A stretch of DNA of 6,400 bases from Propionibacteriaceae bacterium (GTDB lineage Bacteria > Actinomycetota > Actinomycetes > Propionibacteriales > Propionibacteriaceae), in the NCBI GenBank assembly GCA_031282235.1, contig JAITED010000175.1, positions 1 to 6,400 on the forward strand, in the 5' to 3' direction. Each line of letters begins with the position of its first letter. Position 1 is the stretch's first letter. Below are positions 4,600 to 6,400 of this stretch, piece by piece. The notes under the pieces are model-generated. The model was not told where the DNA came from. It saw only the letters and a program-made list of their open reading frames with translations, and ran no database searches. Made by a program: the position numbers and the translations under genes.

Positions 4600-6282
4600 A
4601 TGACTATCAAAGCTGAACTGCAGCAACAGGTTGCTGCGTGGTTAGCGGTAGACCCAGACCCCGCCACCTGGGCGCAGTTGTCGGAGTTGACGAACCGCGC
4701 TGCCAACGGGGACGCGGACGCTACCACCGAGTTGGAGAGTGCTTTCGCTGGGCCACTCACTTTCGGCACCGCCGGGTTGCGCGCCGCACTCGGCGCAGGC
4801 CCAGCGCGTATGAACCGCGTGGTCGTCACTCAGGCGGCCGCCGGGTTCGCCGCTTGGCTCACCGCCAAAGGTTTACTGGGCGGCAAGGTGCTCATCGGAT
4901 ACGACGCGCGGCACAACTCGGACGTGTTCGCACGCGATACGGCTGAAGTGCTGGCCGGAGCCGGTTTTCAGGCGTTGCTCACTGCGGCGCCCACCCCGAC
5001 CCCGGTGGTGGCGTTCGGCATCAAGCATTTCGGGTGCGTCGCTGCCGTGGTGGTGACCGCCTCGCACAACCCCGCCGCCGACAACGGCTACAAGGTGTAT
5101 CTGGGAGACGGTTCCCAGATTATCCCTCCCACCGACACTGAGATTGCCAGCGCTATCGCCATAGTGGCAGCCCACCCGCTCAGTGACATTCCCCACTCAG
5201 CCGCTTACTCCCTTGTCGGCTCGGAGTTGGTGGATGCGTATAGCGCCCGCGTCGCTCAGCTGGTGAACCCAACGCCTGATGTCGAAATCCCCGGAATCGC
5301 CAACCTCAAGTGGGCGTATACCCCGATGCACGGCGTGGGCGGCCATGTGATACGACAGGTGGCCGCGCAGATTGGATTCCCCACTGCGGCGGTAGTGGCC
5401 GCGCAGGCTCAACCCGACCCCGATTTCCCCACCGTGGCGTTCCCGAATCCGGAGGAGCCGGGCGCGATGGATATGGTGATTGCGTTGGCGCAGGAAACGG
5501 GCGCCGACATTGCGGTGGCCACCGACCCGGACGCTGACCGCTGCGCCGTGGCCGCCCCCATCGCTGGCGTTTGGCGTCGTCTCACTGGCGACGAGTTGGG
5601 CGCGCTGCTGGGCGATTACGTGATACGGCGCGGCACTCCGGGGCGGTTTGCCAACTCGTTGGTCTCCGGCACGCTGCTCTCCGACATCGCTGCCGCAAAT
5701 GGCCGCGAGTTTCGTACCACCCTCACCGGCTTCAAATGGATTGGCCGAGTGCCCGATTTGGCCTTTGGCTACGAGGAAGCCATCGGCTACTGCTGCGATT
5801 CGCACTTCACCCCCGACAAGGACGGCATCTCAGCGTCGCTGCTGGTGCTGCGGTTGGTGAGCGAACTCAAAGCTGCCGGGATGACTATCGCCGACCGTTT
5901 GGACGAGATTGAGCGTACCTACGGCGTACACTCCACCACTCAAGTGTCCATACGAGTACGAGACCTCAGCCTGATTGCGCAGTTAATGGCCAATTTACGC
6001 GCCAACCCGCCCGCCACTTTGGGCGGCGAGCCGGTGCAGGTCACTGACCTCAGCGCCCCCGGCGGGGCACTCCCCCCCACCGACGGGGTGGAGTTCACCG
6101 GAGCGAGCATCCACGCCGTCGCCCGCCCCAGCGGCACGGAACCCAAACTGAAGTGCTACCTAGAAGCGCGCCGCCCCGTATCCGAATCCAAAGCCGATTT
6201 GGTTGCCGCTCGCGCTGCCGCAAAAGTCACCCTAGATGCCCTCTGGACAGACCTAGCCCAAGCCCTCGGTTATCAGGAATAA
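4600..6282 (+). CDS. pmmB: Alpha-D-phosphohexomutase (phosphoglucomutase/phosphomannomutase, PGM2/PmmB-like)
   Basis: A 560-residue cytosolic enzyme that moves phosphate between C1 and C6 (or C5) of a sugar phosphate through a phosphoserine intermediate. All four active-site signatures are present: catalytic loop TASHNP (153-158, phosphoserine Ser155), metal loop DPDADR (309-314), sugar-recognition loop GYEEAIGY (390-397) and phosphate-binding loop RPSGTEPK (509-516). GTAGLR (56-61) and YDARHNS (101-107) near the N-terminus are typical of the longer PGM2/PgcA-like branch, and length agrees with that group. Substrate cannot be fixed from sequence: glucose-1-, mannose-1- or pentose-1-phosphate are possible. 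Proximity to a purine nucleoside phosphorylase, as for pmmB and deoD in M. tuberculosis, makes a phosphopentomutase role in salvage a reasonable inference. The symbol follows that synteny. GC is high (39 of 60 bases at 5461-5520), like the phosphorylase and unlike the intervening gene. Confidence 0.93.
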   Translation: MTIKAELQQQVAAWLAVDPDPATWAQLSELTNRAANGDADATTELESAFAGPLTFGTAGLRAALGAGPARMNRVVVTQAAAGFAAWLTAKGLLGGKVLIGYDARHNSDVFARDTAEVLAGAGFQALLTAAPTPTPVVAFGIKHFGCVAAVVVTASHNPAADNGYKVYLGDGSQIIPPTDTEIASAIAIVAAHPLSDIPHSAAYSLVGSELVDAYSARVAQLVNPTPDVEIPGIANLKWAYTPMHGVGGHVIRQVAAQIGFPTAAVVAAQAQPDPDFPTVAFPNPEEPGAMDMVIALAQETGADIAVATDPDADRCAVAAPIAGVWRRLTGDELGALLGDYVIRRGTPGRFANSLVSGTLLSDIAAANGREFRTTLTGFKWIGRVPDLAFGYEEAIGYCCDSHFTPDKDGISASLLVLRLVSELKAAGMTIADRLDEIERTYGVHSTTQVSIRVRDLSLIAQLMANLRANPPATLGGEPVQVTDLSAPGGALPPTDGVEFTGASIHAVARPSGTEPKLKCYLEARRPVSESKADLVAARAAAKVTLDALWTDLAQALGYQE

Positions 6283-6308
6283 CCCCCCGTAAGGCAACCT
6301 CGCAAGGA

Positions 6309-6328
6309 GTCCCCCCTTCCGGGGGGGC
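6309..6328 (+). terminator. GC-rich hairpin after the phosphosugar mutase gene
   Basis: CCCCCC (6311-6316) and GGGGGG (6321-6326) form a perfect stem around a TTCC loop, extended by a T-G and a G-C pair to eight pairs. It lies 26 bases after the stop at 6282. No T-run follows, so it would be the hairpin-only type often reported in high-GC actinobacteria. Confidence 0.6.
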
Positions 6329-6343
6329 CACCGCATTCACCCC

Positions 6344-6400
6344 ACCCCGTCATGCTGTGTGGAGGGGGCACCCCGCTCGCCCCGCGCAGCACAAGGTGGA
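6344..6400. repeat. Intergenic repeat element, copy B (cut by the window edge)
   Basis: ACCCCGTCAT (6344-6353) is the exact reverse complement of 567-576 in copy A. The 20-mer at 6368-6387 matches 584-603 at 18 of 20 positions in the same orientation, followed in both by AGC and CAAG-like bases. TGCTG (6353-6357) and CAGCA (6387-6391) form a short inverted repeat that takes the place of the 8-bp one in copy A. The right boundary is outside the window. Confidence 0.5.

Noticed and set aside
5197..5805. Long minus-strand frame opposite the phosphosugar mutase gene
   Set aside because: It lies wholly within a gene with all catalytic motifs intact and its composition is that expected of an antisense shadow.

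Overview
The window reads as a high-GC Actinobacterium (Actinomycetota), probably host-associated. The two housekeeping genes are GC-rich and of actinobacterial type, two promoters sit so close to their start codons that leaderless transcripts are likely, and the rest is given to large repeat-rich surface proteins. I cannot name genus or species.

Layout. Bases 2-475 (+) are the C-terminal end of a surface protein cut by the window edge: one InlB/Listeria-Bacteroides-type repeat, a stalk of 22 Pro-Asn/Asp-Xaa tripeptides encoded by a 9-bp tandem repeat, and a C-terminal membrane helix with a basic tail. Bases 476-676 hold an inverted-repeat intergenic element. Bases 677-1519 (+) encode a trimeric-type purine nucleoside phosphorylase. 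Bases 1634-4303 (-) encode an 889-residue surface protein with two apparent secretion heads, NTFPD-type repeats, two YDG-like domains, a PKD-like WGDG module and six clear LRR-like repeats at its C-terminus. Bases 4304-4599 are a divergent intergenic region. Bases 4600-6282 (+) encode a 560-residue alpha-D-phosphohexomutase, followed by a GC-rich hairpin and a second, truncated copy of the intergenic repeat.

How the genes relate. Purine nucleoside phosphorylase releases (deoxy)ribose-1-phosphate, and mutases of the PGM2/PmmB type can isomerise sugar-1-phosphates. The two genes are neighbours in other actinobacteria (deoD and pmmB in Mycobacterium tuberculosis). Here they point the same way but are separated by about 3 kb holding the opposite-strand surface-protein gene, whose base composition is clearly lower in GC. 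The simplest reading is a salvage gene pair interrupted by an accessory surface-protein locus. The most unusual object is the 889-residue protein, whose N-terminus looks like a small cell-wall-type protein fused in frame to a second, independently secreted adhesin-like protein.
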